Assembly: GCF_946480185.1 (NCBI RefSeq)
Contig: NZ_CAMLIG010000002.1
Coordinates: 248,001-312,000 of the forward strand
DNA: 64,000 nt
Reading direction: 5' to 3'
Source of the DNA: an uncultured Pedobacter sp.
GTDB taxonomy: Bacteria; Bacteroidota; Bacteroidia; Sphingobacteriales; Sphingobacteriaceae
A program made the translations under genes and the position numbers. Positions 1 to 7,271 of this stretch are shown here, one piece after another (positions within the stretch are counted from its first letter, which is position 1; every line of letters starts with the position of its first letter). Under the pieces are notes generated by a model, which searched no databases, was not told the DNA's origin, and saw only the letters and a program-made list of their open reading frames with translations.

Positions 1-493
1 CGGATTGGTACAATCCGTCAAATGCTTTTCCGTCTTTGAGGTTATCAAAACCATGTTTAATGGCTTTTTCTGTAAGCGAACTAATCCAAAGCCGTTCAAA
101 AGGCTTGTTGCATTTTAGGTATTCATAAATGTACCTAAAAATGAGTTCGCCCTCACGACCTGCATCGGTAGCCACGATGATGCTGTCGCTTTTATTGAAC
201 AGTTCTTTGATTACCTCCAGTTGCTTTAATGCTCCTGTATCGGCGGTATAGCCTTTGTCTTTTTTGACCTTTCGGACGGTCAATAAAAAAGGGTTTGGCA
301 ATATCGGCAGTGATGCCTTGTCAAACCCCGAAATGCCGTAATCTTCGGGCATTCCTAATCCAATTAAATGACCGAACGCCCACGTAACAAAATAGCCGTT
401 GCCCGTCAGGTAGCCGTCCTTTTTTTCGGATGCACCCAACAGGGTTGCTATTTCCCTCGCTACGCTTGGTTTTTCTGTGATGATTGTTTTCAT
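1..493 (-). CDS. topB: DNA topoisomerase III (partial, C-terminus outside window)
   Basis: Type IA topoisomerase that nicks and passes single strands, here the copy carried by a conjugative transposon. The ATG is at 493 and the frame stays open to the window edge, so about 164 residues are visible. They form the N-terminal TOPRIM fold: ITEKPSVAREIA at residues 5-16 and ATDAGREGE at 108-116, which holds the metal-binding Asp110. The catalytic tyrosine domain lies outside the window. The stop codon of the DUF3945 gene ends 2 bp upstream, so the two are probably cotranscribed. TopB next to DUF3945, HTH and RteC genes is the usual order in CTnDOT-like elements, which separates it from chromosomal topA. 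Confidence 0.93.
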   Translation of the reverse strand, partial: MKTIITEKPSVAREIATLLGASEKKDGYLTGNGYFVTWAFGHLIGLGMPEDYGISGFDKASLPILPNPFLLTVRKVKKDKGYTADTGALKQLEVIKELFNKSDSIIVATDAGREGELIFRYIYEYLKCNKPFERLWISSLTEKAIKHGFDNLKDGKAFDGLYQS

Positions 494-495
494 AA

Positions 496-1947
496 TTAGC
501 GCACTTTTCTATCTTTTGATTTTACAGGCTTGTTTTGTTGCTCTTGTTGTTTTTCATTTTTAGGTCTTTGTTGCCCGGACTTCAAAGGCTCTTTGATGTT
601 TTTGGTAGCTTCTTTGGTTTTGCCCTGCGAATTGACGGCAGTCTGCGTTTTGTGGGCTTCGGTAGGCTGCATTCTTTCCTTATATTGATTAGGAAACTCA
701 AAGCCTGTTTTTCCGGTGTTTTTGTTGAACGTGATATAACCGTTGTACGTTTGCCCTTTCTTATCTACCAAACCTGCCATATACACGGTTTGACCCGCTT
801 TGAAATCCTTGTACTGCTCATCGGTCAGCTCTTTTCCACGAAATGTTTTTGGAGCTTCCTGTGGTTGGCTCTGCTGATTGTTTTGCTGGTTCTTTTGCGT
901 TTGTCCGTTGGAGGTGTTACGGTCAAACAAAAATTCGGTATAGCGTTTGTCAGCATTGTACTGTACCGTTGCCGAGAACTCTGTACCTTTGGTGGAAATC
1001 ATACCCTCCAATTTGAGCGGTCTGCCCTCCATTAAGGTCTGTTTTTGTTCATCAGTCAGTTTTACGCCCTTAATTTCATCGGGAACTTTAATGAAGTCCG
1101 TCCGCAGTGCGATTACATCATTGGTAAACCTGTCAATACTGATAATAGACGGCATTAGTTCGCCTGTTTTAGAATTGATTAGATTAACCACACGCCCCAT
1201 ATTGCCTGTTTTGAGCAGGTTTTTCTTGTCCTCATCTGTAAACTTGTGTCCAAAGAACTCAAAGTGCAGGTTAGGTTCTTTTTTGATGCCGTGTATTGCC
1301 ACGATAACATTTCCATCTTCGCCTTGCTGTAAAGACAGACGGGCATCTGTACGGAGGACAGAACCGCCGAGATTAACGCCTATCGGTAAAAGTTCATTGG
1401 TTTTATAGCCTCGTAACAAAGGGTCGAGCAGGTTTCTTTTTTCAAGATACTCTTTACTCAATCCGAGATTTTTCATTGTGTCCCAATCAATCTGCTCCGG
1501 CTTATAGCGGTATTCGCTGGTTTCCGGTGTTGTCTGTGCTGTTGCCATATCATTTTTATTTTCTTGTTTATTATTCTCTTGTGTGTCGGTTTTTACTTCG
1601 TGTTCTCTCATCACTTTTTCGCCCTCCAGAGTGGGCTTATCAACCTGTTTCTGCATTTCCTTTGCCTTTTCTAAGGCGATAGGTTCGGGTACTTTGAAAA
1701 ATGAAAAGTTGGTCGGGTTTTTCAGTTGGCTGAAAAAGTTGGAGAAGAAATTGGAAAGGAAATCACCGTGTTTGTCCACACGCATAAACTGGTTCTGATT
1801 CTTTTTCGTGGGGTCAACGGTTTCCATCTTTCCGTTTTCGTCAATGCTCTTGACGGCTTGGATTTTCATTTTCTCTTTATCCAGTACCAATAATATGTCC
1901 GATAGCTGTTCGGGCATTTCCTGTTTGTTCGTTGTTTCTTCACTCAT
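496..1947 (-). CDS. DUF4099/DUF3945 domain protein of a conjugative transposon
   Basis: A 483-residue soluble, hydrophilic protein of unknown biochemical role. A DUF4099-like stretch spans about residues 148-230 (RYKPEQIDWDTMKNLGLSKE onward). Two DUF3945-like modules follow, at about 228-345 and 368-425, each starting with an aromatic-Gly-Lys/His step and a TDED or TDEQ turn. The segments at 100-145 and 345-367 and the C-terminal 60 residues are Gln/Asn/Lys-rich linkers. Such proteins are widespread in Bacteroidota integrative elements beside topB, which suggests a role in DNA processing or transfer, but I know of no proven function. The 2-bp gap to topB suggests one transcript. A motif repeated upstream of the HTH gene at 2719 lies 72-87 bp before this start. 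Confidence 0.85.
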   Translation of the reverse strand: MSEETTNKQEMPEQLSDILLVLDKEKMKIQAVKSIDENGKMETVDPTKKNQNQFMRVDKHGDFLSNFFSNFFSQLKNPTNFSFFKVPEPIALEKAKEMQKQVDKPTLEGEKVMREHEVKTDTQENNKQENKNDMATAQTTPETSEYRYKPEQIDWDTMKNLGLSKEYLEKRNLLDPLLRGYKTNELLPIGVNLGGSVLRTDARLSLQQGEDGNVIVAIHGIKKEPNLHFEFFGHKFTDEDKKNLLKTGNMGRVVNLINSKTGELMPSIISIDRFTNDVIALRTDFIKVPDEIKGVKLTDEQKQTLMEGRPLKLEGMISTKGTEFSATVQYNADKRYTEFLFDRNTSNGQTQKNQQNNQQSQPQEAPKTFRGKELTDEQYKDFKAGQTVYMAGLVDKKGQTYNGYITFNKNTGKTGFEFPNQYKERMQPTEAHKTQTAVNSQGKTKEATKNIKEPLKSGQQRPKNEKQQEQQNKPVKSKDRKVR

Positions 1948-2001
1948 AATCTGAAAATTTTAAAAGTCCGTTGCCGAAAGTAAGGCAAGCGTTCACTTTA
2001 T

Positions 2002-2034
2002 TGCCAGATGTGGCACCGGGTGGCAGTGTTTGTC
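2002..2034. promoter_or_regulatory. TGGCA half-site cluster upstream of the DUF3945 gene
   Basis: TGCCA (2002-2006) and TGGCA (2011-2015) form an inverted pair. They are followed by the 16-mer GGTGGCAGTGTTTGTC at 2019-2034, which recurs exactly at 2759-2774 upstream of another gene of the same element. The copy sits 72-87 bp before the DUF3945 start and touches the end of the HTH gene. RteC in CTnDOT is known to bind inverted half-sites upstream of excision genes, so an RteC or HTH-protein operator is a reasonable inference. Confidence 0.4.
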
Positions 2035-2341
2035 ACTTATTGGCGTTCAGTTTAATTATTGGCTGATTAAAACTTTCCCGTATAAACTGGTGCACATCGG
2101 ACAGTTTGTAATACAGTTTACCACTTATGGTATAATAGGGCAGCTTGCCTAGTGAGCGGTAGCGTTGCAGGGAACGGTTGCTGATTCTCAGCATCTGGAG
2201 CAGATCCTGATTGTCGAGCAGTTCCTCGCCGTCTATGCTGCTGCGTTTCTTTTGTAGCTCATCTACGTTGTCGCCCAACATATCAATGCGACCCATAAGG
2301 CGTTCCATCCACGCCAAAAATTCCATTCTGTCGATATTCAT
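2033..2341 (-). CDS. Excisionase-like helix-turn-helix protein (shorter copy)
   Basis: A 102-residue DNA-binding protein of the HTH_17/MerR-like excisionase family. The core runs from about residue 44 to 90: LLDNQDLLQMLRISNRSLQR forms the helix-turn-helix, then YRSLGKLPYYTISGKLYYK provides the wing strands typical of Xis-type winged helices. The N-terminal 40 residues are probably helical (MEFLAWMERLMGRIDMLGDN). It lies 24 bp downstream of a second, similar gene and is probably cotranscribed with it. In CTnDOT, paired small HTH proteins (Xis2c and Xis2d) promote excision and activate transfer genes, so an excision and regulatory role is inferred from family and position. Confidence 0.85.
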   Translation of the reverse strand: MNIDRMEFLAWMERLMGRIDMLGDNVDELQKKRSSIDGEELLDNQDLLQMLRISNRSLQRYRSLGKLPYYTISGKLYYKLSDVHQFIRESFNQPIIKLNANK

Positions 2342-2365
2342 AGAGATTTACTTTAAGGTTCATGC

Positions 2366-2719
2366 CTATTTCTTGCCTGTTTCGAGCTTTCTGCCTTTTT
2401 CGATATAGCTTTTGCCTTTTTCCATAAGTTCCTGTACAAACTCATCACTGCTCTGTACAGCATTGGCATTGAGCATATCTTTAATTGTCCCGATGGTGTA
2501 GAAATACTGGCCGTAGATTTTTGAATAGGCAATCTCGCCTTTGGTACGCATACGCCACAGGGTTTTCTCGCTGATGTGCAGGTATTGGCATACCTCGTGG
2601 TTGTTGAGCCACAGTTTATCATAGCTTGTGTTGTCCAATCTTTTCAGGTAGTCGGCAATGGCATTGATACGGCTATTTAGCTGTTGCCACGCTTCTTCTT
2701 CAATGGTTATTATTTTCAT
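2366..2719 (-). CDS. Excisionase-like helix-turn-helix protein (longer copy)
   Basis: A 117-residue paralogue of the next gene downstream. Residues 38-95 hold the HTH_17 fold: LNNHEVCQYLHISEKTLWRM is the helix-turn-helix, followed by the wing TKGEIAYSKIYGQYFYTIG. The N-terminus is a helical segment and the C-terminus is lysine-rich. The ATG at 2719 is the first gene start after the rteC-HTH spacer, and a perfect 6-7-6 inverted repeat lies 42-60 bp upstream. It is likely the first gene of a leftward HTH-HTH-DUF3945-topB operon, equivalent to the xis2 operon that RteC activates in CTnDOT. Function is by family; nothing in the sequence shows which DNA site it binds. Confidence 0.85.
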   Translation of the reverse strand: MKIITIEEEAWQQLNSRINAIADYLKRLDNTSYDKLWLNNHEVCQYLHISEKTLWRMRTKGEIAYSKIYGQYFYTIGTIKDMLNANAVQSSDEFVQELMEKGKSYIEKGRKLETGKK

Positions 2720-2758
2720 TGCATAGCTTTTTAAAGTTCACTATGCAAAATTGTTAAA

Positions 2759-2779
2759 GGTGGCAGTGTTTGTCTGCCA
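2759..2779. promoter_or_regulatory. Inverted-repeat operator candidate upstream of the xis-like operon
   Basis: TGGCAG (2761-2766), a 7-base spacer and CTGCCA (2774-2779) form a perfect dyad 42-60 bp before the HTH gene start at 2719. Its left part belongs to the 16-mer GGTGGCAGTGTTTGTC, repeated exactly at 2019-2034. Two CCAATTGG palindromes lie nearby, at about 2787 and 2898. Spacing and position resemble the RteC-binding dyad upstream of the CTnDOT excision operon; assignment to RteC is inference. Confidence 0.45.
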
Positions 2780-2970
2780 ACCCTCGCCAATTGGTCTGGT
2801 AGTTTTTTGAAAATTTTTACTATAGAGAAAAATCTTATCAGATAAGGGTTTTATAAGACATTCGGGATATTCTGTAAAAGGATTTAGGAGTGTTTACCAA
2901 TTGGCAGATATGGGCAAAGAAAAAGCAGTACGTTTTCGGGTACTGCTTTGAACTTGTTGTTTTGAATCAG

Positions 2971-3816
2971 TTAAAGGTCTTTGTCCATATATTCTTCGAG
3001 CGAAATTTTCAGTTGGTCTAAAAACGCAGTTCTTGACCCGGCCCTTGTTTTCATTCGGTGGAAAGCGTGGTGTATATCGTTCAATGGAGTACGGAACAGC
3101 ATCTGAAAGATCAGGGCTAATTTTCGGATACCGATTTTTCCATATACAATGGAATTTGAGGCATGCAGAGCGTATATCAGTTCGATAAGTGCGTTTTGGG
3201 AGTTTGTCCACGAAATATCCTTGTTTGCATCTATATCTTTAAAAATTGCATCCGGATTTTTTTCCGGATTTATTTTGGTGATGAGGTAAGTATAAAGCAG
3301 TTCGTTGGCTATAATATGGGCTACCTTGTTATCATAATAGGTAGAAAAACTTAGGTCAATTTCAAATACTCCACTCTTTAATCCATCGCTATAGTTGATT
3401 TGCCCGAGCCTGAAATAAGTCTGGTCACGGTCAGTTCTGCCTGTTCGGTAGTATCTGTAAAAATCCTCATTACAGATACTGTCTCTGTATTCTGATTTGA
3501 GGGTTTTTAGTTGGCTTTCATAATAGCTTTGATGTATTCGGCCATTGCTTACGGGACAGGTTATTTCAATACGGAATACTTTATTGAAGTAAATGAGTTT
3601 TCCTAAAATCTGTGGTTTGATGTTCTTGAAAAAGTCAATCTCCTGCCGTTCCCCCGCAAAGCCATCCTGCAACACATTGACTTTTATGGTAAACAGCATT
3701 TCTTTTAGGAACAAGGTCATTTGATATGCTTCATCAACCTTTCGCATCATTTGGGAAGACAGTTTGTCTTCCTGATGATAAATCTGAGCTAATATTTTAC
3801 CCAACACAATTTCCAT
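2971..3816 (-). CDS. rteC: RteC-family regulator of a conjugative transposon
   Basis: A 281-residue protein of the RteC family, the response regulator-dependent activator that in CTnDOT turns on excision genes. Family features visible are the helical N-terminal half with YFNKVFRIEITCP near the middle, the YRTGRTDRDQTYFRLGQ stretch, and a C-terminal winged-helix-like segment beginning at SNSIVYGKIGIRKLALIFQM and running through LNDIHHAFHRMKTRAGSRTA. Length matches the family. No rteA or rteB two-component genes are in the window. The HTH operon starts 252 bp downstream in the same direction. The rteC start at 3816 faces a 477-bp spacer that probably holds its promoter and the element border. 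Confidence 0.88.
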   Translation of the reverse strand: MEIVLGKILAQIYHQEDKLSSQMMRKVDEAYQMTLFLKEMLFTIKVNVLQDGFAGERQEIDFFKNIKPQILGKLIYFNKVFRIEITCPVSNGRIHQSYYESQLKTLKSEYRDSICNEDFYRYYRTGRTDRDQTYFRLGQINYSDGLKSGVFEIDLSFSTYYDNKVAHIIANELLYTYLITKINPEKNPDAIFKDIDANKDISWTNSQNALIELIYALHASNSIVYGKIGIRKLALIFQMLFRTPLNDIHHAFHRMKTRAGSRTAFLDQLKISLEEYMDKDL

Positions 3817-4293
3817 AGGATAGTCTTTTAGAATTATAACTATTTGTTTCGGAATTACACCTATTGTAGATGCCCAAAATTTGGAAATAATATTGAAACC
3901 AATACCACAGATTGCCCCCAGTGGGGGAATTTTTTATAGATGGACTACAATAAATTTGAGGTAATAAATGCACTTCATCCAAATATTTAGTAAATTTGCA
4001 TTATTGATTTACAAGGTAATCAAGTAAAAGCAAGTGCAGTAAGCACCATTACTAAATCGTTACCGATAATGTTTCCCACTATTGTAAACTACTCTTTATT
4101 AGGTACTTTTCACTATATTAATCTTTTTGCGGAAAAAAGAGAAAATAGATTTGGCCGAAGCAGATGAAATTATGAAAATGATTGAAAAAATGAAGCAATC
4201 ATGATTTTGCCAAAACCCGCAGGAGATTATTATTCAAATCAAGATTGCTTCATCACAATTAAAAACAAAATAAACAGATGAAAAACAAGTAAT
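3817..4293. other. Spacer between rteC and the M56 gene; probable element border
   Basis: This 477-bp stretch has no intact gene of recognisable family. It holds a perfect Bacteroidota minus-7 element TAAATTTG at 3991-3998 on the plus strand, a TTGATT-N8-AATCAA dyad at 4004-4023, and a short open stretch ending at 4203 that resembles the C-terminus of BlaI. A 26-codon ATG frame at 4201-4281 has no family resemblance. The change from leftward conjugative-transposon genes to a rightward host-type gene makes this the likeliest place for an element end, but no direct repeat or integrase confirms it. Confidence 0.4.
4103..4203 (+). pseudogene. Possible 3' remnant of a blaI/mecI-type repressor gene
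   Basis: The frame is open from 4103 to a TGA ending at 4203 and ends with KKEKIDLAEADEIMKMIEKM followed by KQS. That has the charged, helical look of a BlaI/MecI C-terminus, and an M56/BlaR1-like gene, the normal partner of BlaI, follows 90 bp later. A TAG closes the frame at 4100-4102, and there is no start codon or N-terminal winged helix. If correct, the repressor was truncated, perhaps by insertion of the neighbouring element. The match is short and could be chance. Confidence 0.35.
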
Positions 4294-5904
4294 ATGAAAT
4301 GGTGTAGCTATTTAATCCAAGCAAACCTTTATATGGTATTATTTTATGCCTTTTATTGGTTGATGCTAAGAAAAGAGACTTTCTTTAGCTTAAACAGATA
4401 TTATCTTTTGTTCGTGGCATTAGCGTCGGGATTAATTCCGCTGATAAAGACGAATTGGTTTAACGAGACTGCACAACCTGTGCAACAGCGTTTTATCAAT
4501 GCTACGGTAATCGTTATGAATGGTTACGCTTCGCCGATTGAAGATAACTGGACGTTGGGAGACATCTTAACGCTGATTTACTTCGGGGTTATTTTGCTTA
4601 TGAGCATACGGCTAGTTTATAAACTCACAAAATTAAATCAAGTTTTAAAAGATAAAGACCAACCAGAGGCTTTCTCCTTTTTCCGAAAAATTAGGATCAA
4701 TAAAAACTTACCCGAGCAGACAACTATTGAAAAACATGAGCTAACGCATGCTAAACAGCTTCATTCTGCAGATGTACTTTTGTTTGAAGTGCTATCCATT
4801 ATCAACTGGTTTAACCCGATAATTTATTGCTATAAAAATTCCATCAAACACATCCACGAATTTATTGCCGACGAGGTTGTGCTGAAAACCAAAATTGACA
4901 AAAGAAACTACGCTCTTTTACTATTGAGCAAAAACTTTGGGGTCGCTACCCATACTTTAACCAATAATTTTTTTAACCAATCCTTATTAAAACGAAGAAT
5001 CGAAATGATGAACAAAACTAAATCCCGAAAAACAGCCATCATTAAGTATGGCTTGTCGGCACCGCTATTTCTGTTAGCAATGGTGCTATCTTCCGCTAAA
5101 ATTAGCGAGAGTAAAACGATCAATAATCTCTCTGAAAAAGTGCAGCCGGAAAAACAATTGAGTGAAATACTGATCCCTGATGTTGTGAGCAATTTGGCAC
5201 AAACAGCAACTAAAGAAAATGAAACGACGACTATATCAAAAAATGAAACAGATTTATTAAAACCAGATTCAGTTGCAAAACCGAAATCAGCTAAAACATT
5301 GATGTTGACTGAAGGATCCGTAGCAGGCTATGGCAATTTATCAAATGACACTACAAATGCTAACTCCATATTTACTAATGTAGAAGTTTTACCATCCTTT
5401 CCGGGCGGTATAGAGGCGTTTGGGAAGTTCTTAGGAAAGAATATGAAATATCCTGAGGACGCAAGAAAACAAAACATACAAGGAAGAGTATTTTGCCAGT
5501 TTGTAGTGGAAAAAGATGGAAGCCTAAGTAATATTAAAGTTGTGAGAGGCATTGGTGACGGTTGTGATGAAGAAGCTGTCAGAGTATTAGCACTTTCCCC
5601 AAAATGGAACCCTGGTATGCATAAAGGAGAAATTGTGAGGGTCAGTTATGTCCTGCCTATTTTCTTTCAATTAAAAGATGAAAATAAATCAGTTTCGCCT
5701 CTTCCTCCTCCAATTGATTTTTCTTCTAAAACCAGACCACTGATTATGATAGACGGCGTAGAATGCAAGGATGAAAAAACATTTAAAAAACTAAATCCCG
5801 AAACGATAGACCATATAAACGTTTTGAAAGATAAATCGGCTACAGAAAAATACGGCGAAAAAGGAAAAAACGGTGTTATATTGATTATCAGCAAGAAGAA
5901 ATAA
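4294..5904 (+). CDS. M56/BlaR1-type membrane metallopeptidase fused to TonB C-terminal and plug-like domains
   Basis: A 536-residue membrane protein. Transmembrane segments lie at about residues 8-25, 36-52, 88-106 and 250-268. The zinc-peptidase core is HELTH at 148-152 with the third-ligand segment HEFIADE at 188-194, as in BlaR1/MecR1 peptidases that cleave repressors. Residues 361-460 form a TonB C-terminal domain (LPSFPGGIEAFGKFL, then YPEDARKQNIQGRVF and SPKWNPGMHKG). Residues 481-536 resemble the SusC/TonB-receptor plug (LIMIDGVE, then INVLKDKSATEKYGEKGKNG and VILI). M56-TonB fusions are common in Bacteroidota; the plug-like tail is less usual. Whether it signals, transduces energy or both is not shown. 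A normal BlaI partner is missing. Confidence 0.88.
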   Translation: MKWCSYLIQANLYMVLFYAFYWLMLRKETFFSLNRYYLLFVALASGLIPLIKTNWFNETAQPVQQRFINATVIVMNGYASPIEDNWTLGDILTLIYFGVILLMSIRLVYKLTKLNQVLKDKDQPEAFSFFRKIRINKNLPEQTTIEKHELTHAKQLHSADVLLFEVLSIINWFNPIIYCYKNSIKHIHEFIADEVVLKTKIDKRNYALLLLSKNFGVATHTLTNNFFNQSLLKRRIEMMNKTKSRKTAIIKYGLSAPLFLLAMVLSSAKISESKTINNLSEKVQPEKQLSEILIPDVVSNLAQTATKENETTTISKNETDLLKPDSVAKPKSAKTLMLTEGSVAGYGNLSNDTTNANSIFTNVEVLPSFPGGIEAFGKFLGKNMKYPEDARKQNIQGRVFCQFVVEKDGSLSNIKVVRGIGDGCDEEAVRVLALSPKWNPGMHKGEIVRVSYVLPIFFQLKDENKSVSPLPPPIDFSSKTRPLIMIDGVECKDEKTFKKLNPETIDHINVLKDKSATEKYGEKGKNGVILIISKKK

Positions 5905-5918
5905 TCATAAACAGAAGA

Positions 5919-5950
5919 AAACTTACGAAGTTTCAAAACTTCGTAAGTTT
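5919..5950 (+). terminator. Hairpin after the M56 gene
   Basis: Perfect 15-base arms AAACTTACGAAGTTT (5919-5933) and AAACTTCGTAAGTTT (5936-5950) lie 15 bp after the stop codon. Only a short T-run follows. The arms are A+T-rich, and similar ACTTACGAAGT palindromes are common between genes in this phylum. Confidence 0.6.
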
Positions 5951-5999
5951 GTGTAAAACCACCTCTCAAATTCTCCGGACAAAATTCATTAAAACATTA

Positions 6000-6030
6000 T
6001 TGACAAGTTGTCAAGAAAAACTTATCTTTA
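6000..6030 (+). promoter_or_regulatory. Toxin-antitoxin promoter with overlapping palindrome
   Basis: The palindrome TTGACAAGTTGTCAA spans 6000-6014. Its first TTG can serve as the minus-33 element, and TATCTTTA at 6023-6030 matches the minus-7 consensus TAnnTTTG in all but the last base, with a 20-bp spacer. The antitoxin ATG is at 6051. A dyad covering the promoter is what is expected for autorepression by a Phd/YefM antitoxin. Confidence 0.55.
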
Positions 6031-6050
6031 TACAATAAAGTTATTTCGCT

Positions 6051-6287
6051 ATGAAAACAATGACCATTGGTGAATTTAAAACTCATTTTTCTGATGTGGT
6101 GAAAGAGGTTAAAACCGGAAAAAAAATTGCAGTAACCTCGGGCAAGAAAAAAGAGGTTGTGGGTTATTTTGTTTCAGAAATTCCAGAAAAAAAAGAAAAA
6201 AGGAAACTGGGAATTTTGGAGGGAAAAGCATCTGTAATATTCCATCCCGACTTTAAAATGACCGAAGAAGAATTTTTGGGTTTATGA
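6051..6287 (+). CDS. Phd/YefM-family antitoxin
   Basis: A 78-residue antitoxin expected to neutralise the PIN-domain toxin encoded just downstream and to repress its own promoter. The N-terminal 45 residues, MKTMTIGEFKTHFSDVVKEV followed by KTGKKIAVTSGKKKEVVGYF, have the Phd/YefM DNA-binding fold: a short beta strand, the EFKTHFSDVVKEV helix, then a T-G-K-K beta hairpin. The C-terminal 30 residues (SVIFHPDFKMTEEEFLG) are the flexible toxin-binding tail; the pattern matches Phd-type antitoxins paired with VapC. Its TGA overlaps the toxin ATG by 4 bp, giving translational coupling. Confidence 0.88.
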   Translation: MKTMTIGEFKTHFSDVVKEVKTGKKIAVTSGKKKEVVGYFVSEIPEKKEKRKLGILEGKASVIFHPDFKMTEEEFLGL

Positions 6288-6682
6288 ATTACCTTTTAGA
6301 TACTCATGTTGTCTTATGGTCGTTATTAGAAAGCGACAAAATCAGCAAAACAGCAACTGAAATTATAGAAAACCCCAAAAACAATATTTTTGTTAGTACG
6401 CTATCCTTTTGGGAAATCTCCATGAAATACGCACTCCGTAAAATAGAACTTATAGAAACCAACCCATCCGAGATGCCGGAAATGATTTCTAAACTGGGTT
6501 TTAACATTATCGAATTGGGTACCGAGGAAGCTTCTAACTATCATTTAATTAATGGAAAATGGCACAGAGATCCATTTGATAGAATGCTGATTATACAAGC
6601 ACTTATAAACGATTTAACGCTCATCACAAAAGATGAGCATATTGCCAAATACAAACAAGAAGGCTTGAAAGTAATCTGGTAA
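6284..6682 (+). CDS. PIN-domain (VapC-like) toxin
   Basis: A 132-residue PIN-domain ribonuclease toxin. The acidic metal-binding residues are in place: Asp6 in LLDTH, Glu44 in SFWEISMKYA, Asp96 and Asp99 in HRDPFDRMLIIQA, and Asp117 in LITKDEHI, so the active site looks intact. The PIN subfamily with a WEI motif and HRDPFDR typically pairs with Phd-type antitoxins, as here. VapC toxins cleave tRNA or rRNA; this one's target cannot be read from sequence. The start overlaps the antitoxin stop by 4 bp. The pair sits between the element-derived region and core genes, in keeping with its mobile nature. Confidence 0.9.
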   Translation: MNYLLDTHVVLWSLLESDKISKTATEIIENPKNNIFVSTLSFWEISMKYALRKIELIETNPSEMPEMISKLGFNIIELGTEEASNYHLINGKWHRDPFDRMLIIQALINDLTLITKDEHIAKYKQEGLKVIW

Positions 6683-6740
6683 TTATTGGCACAAAAATCG
6701 ACAAAGAGTTTAAATATTAAAATTCATCATTTCAACTCTT

Positions 6741-7202
6741 ATGTCAAGCAACCCATCCCAAAACAAACTCAAGCACCTTGAAACTGTATCTAAACTAATG
6801 GATAGCCAGTTTAAAATTGGAGGGTTTCGTTTTGGACTAGATCCACTTTTAAATTTCATTCCGTTTGCGGGTGACGGTACATCAGCATTGATTTCTATCA
6901 TGCTGGTTTATACCATGGTCAAACATGGCGCTAGCAACAAACTAATTGTTAGGATGCTATTGAATGTTTTCATAGATTTTACTTTGGGAGCAATCCCTAT
7001 TTTGGGCTGGGTTTTCGATTTCTTTTTTAAAGCCAACGATAAAAATATCAAGCTTTTAAAAGAACACTATCTGCAAGGTAAACACAGCGGTGATGCAAAA
7101 GGATTTATTATTGGAAGTTTAATTTTGTTTCTACTGATTATTGGCTTACTAATTTGGGCAACTTGGGCAATTACCGCTTATTTGGTACATTTTATATTTT
7201 AA
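6741..7202 (+). CDS. DUF4112 membrane protein
   Basis: A 153-residue protein of the DUF4112 family. The hallmark is a central GLDPLLNFIPFAGDGTSALI segment followed by hydrophobic helices at about residues 40-60, 70-95 (RMLLNVFIDFTLGAIPILGW) and 125-150. The conserved DFFFKANDKNIKLLKEHY region lies between them. Members are small integral membrane proteins of unknown function. It is a single gene, convergent with the PLP-enzyme gene, with a shared bidirectional terminator between them. The ATG at 6741 leaves a polar 25-residue N-terminus, as in relatives. Confidence 0.85.
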   Translation: MSSNPSQNKLKHLETVSKLMDSQFKIGGFRFGLDPLLNFIPFAGDGTSALISIMLVYTMVKHGASNKLIVRMLLNVFIDFTLGAIPILGWVFDFFFKANDKNIKLLKEHYLQGKHSGDAKGFIIGSLILFLLIIGLLIWATWAITAYLVHFIF

Positions 7203-7222
7203 CAACTCTTATAAAAAATAAA

Positions 7223-7251
7223 AATGCCTCTGAATGTTATCCAGAGGCATT
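7223..7251. terminator. Bidirectional terminator between convergent genes
   Basis: Arms AATGCCTCTG (7223-7232) and CAGAGGCATT (7242-7251) flank a 9-base loop. A-rich and T-rich sequence lies on both sides, 21 bp from each stop codon, so it can serve both the DUF4112 gene and the leftward PLP-enzyme gene. Confidence 0.7.
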
Positions 7252-7271
7252 ATAAAATCGTCCGCGAAAGC

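Noticed and set aside
535..1798. Several rightward open frames opposite the DUF3945 gene (535-1035, 947-1408, 1476-1682, 1583-1798)
   Set aside because: All are antisense to a well-supported coding region and show no family features.
2353..2622. A second leftward frame overlapping the longer HTH gene
   Set aside because: It lies in another frame of a clear HTH gene; its Ser/Arg/Lys-rich sequence has no domain.
3797..3982. A 61-codon leftward frame upstream of rteC
   Set aside because: It is out of frame with rteC, overlaps its start, and has low-complexity Tyr/Asn-rich sequence unlike a real leader.
4201..4281. A 26-codon ATG frame overlapping the end of the blaI-like remnant
   Set aside because: No family resemblance and only a 4-bp overlap to suggest coupling; kept out as a gene.
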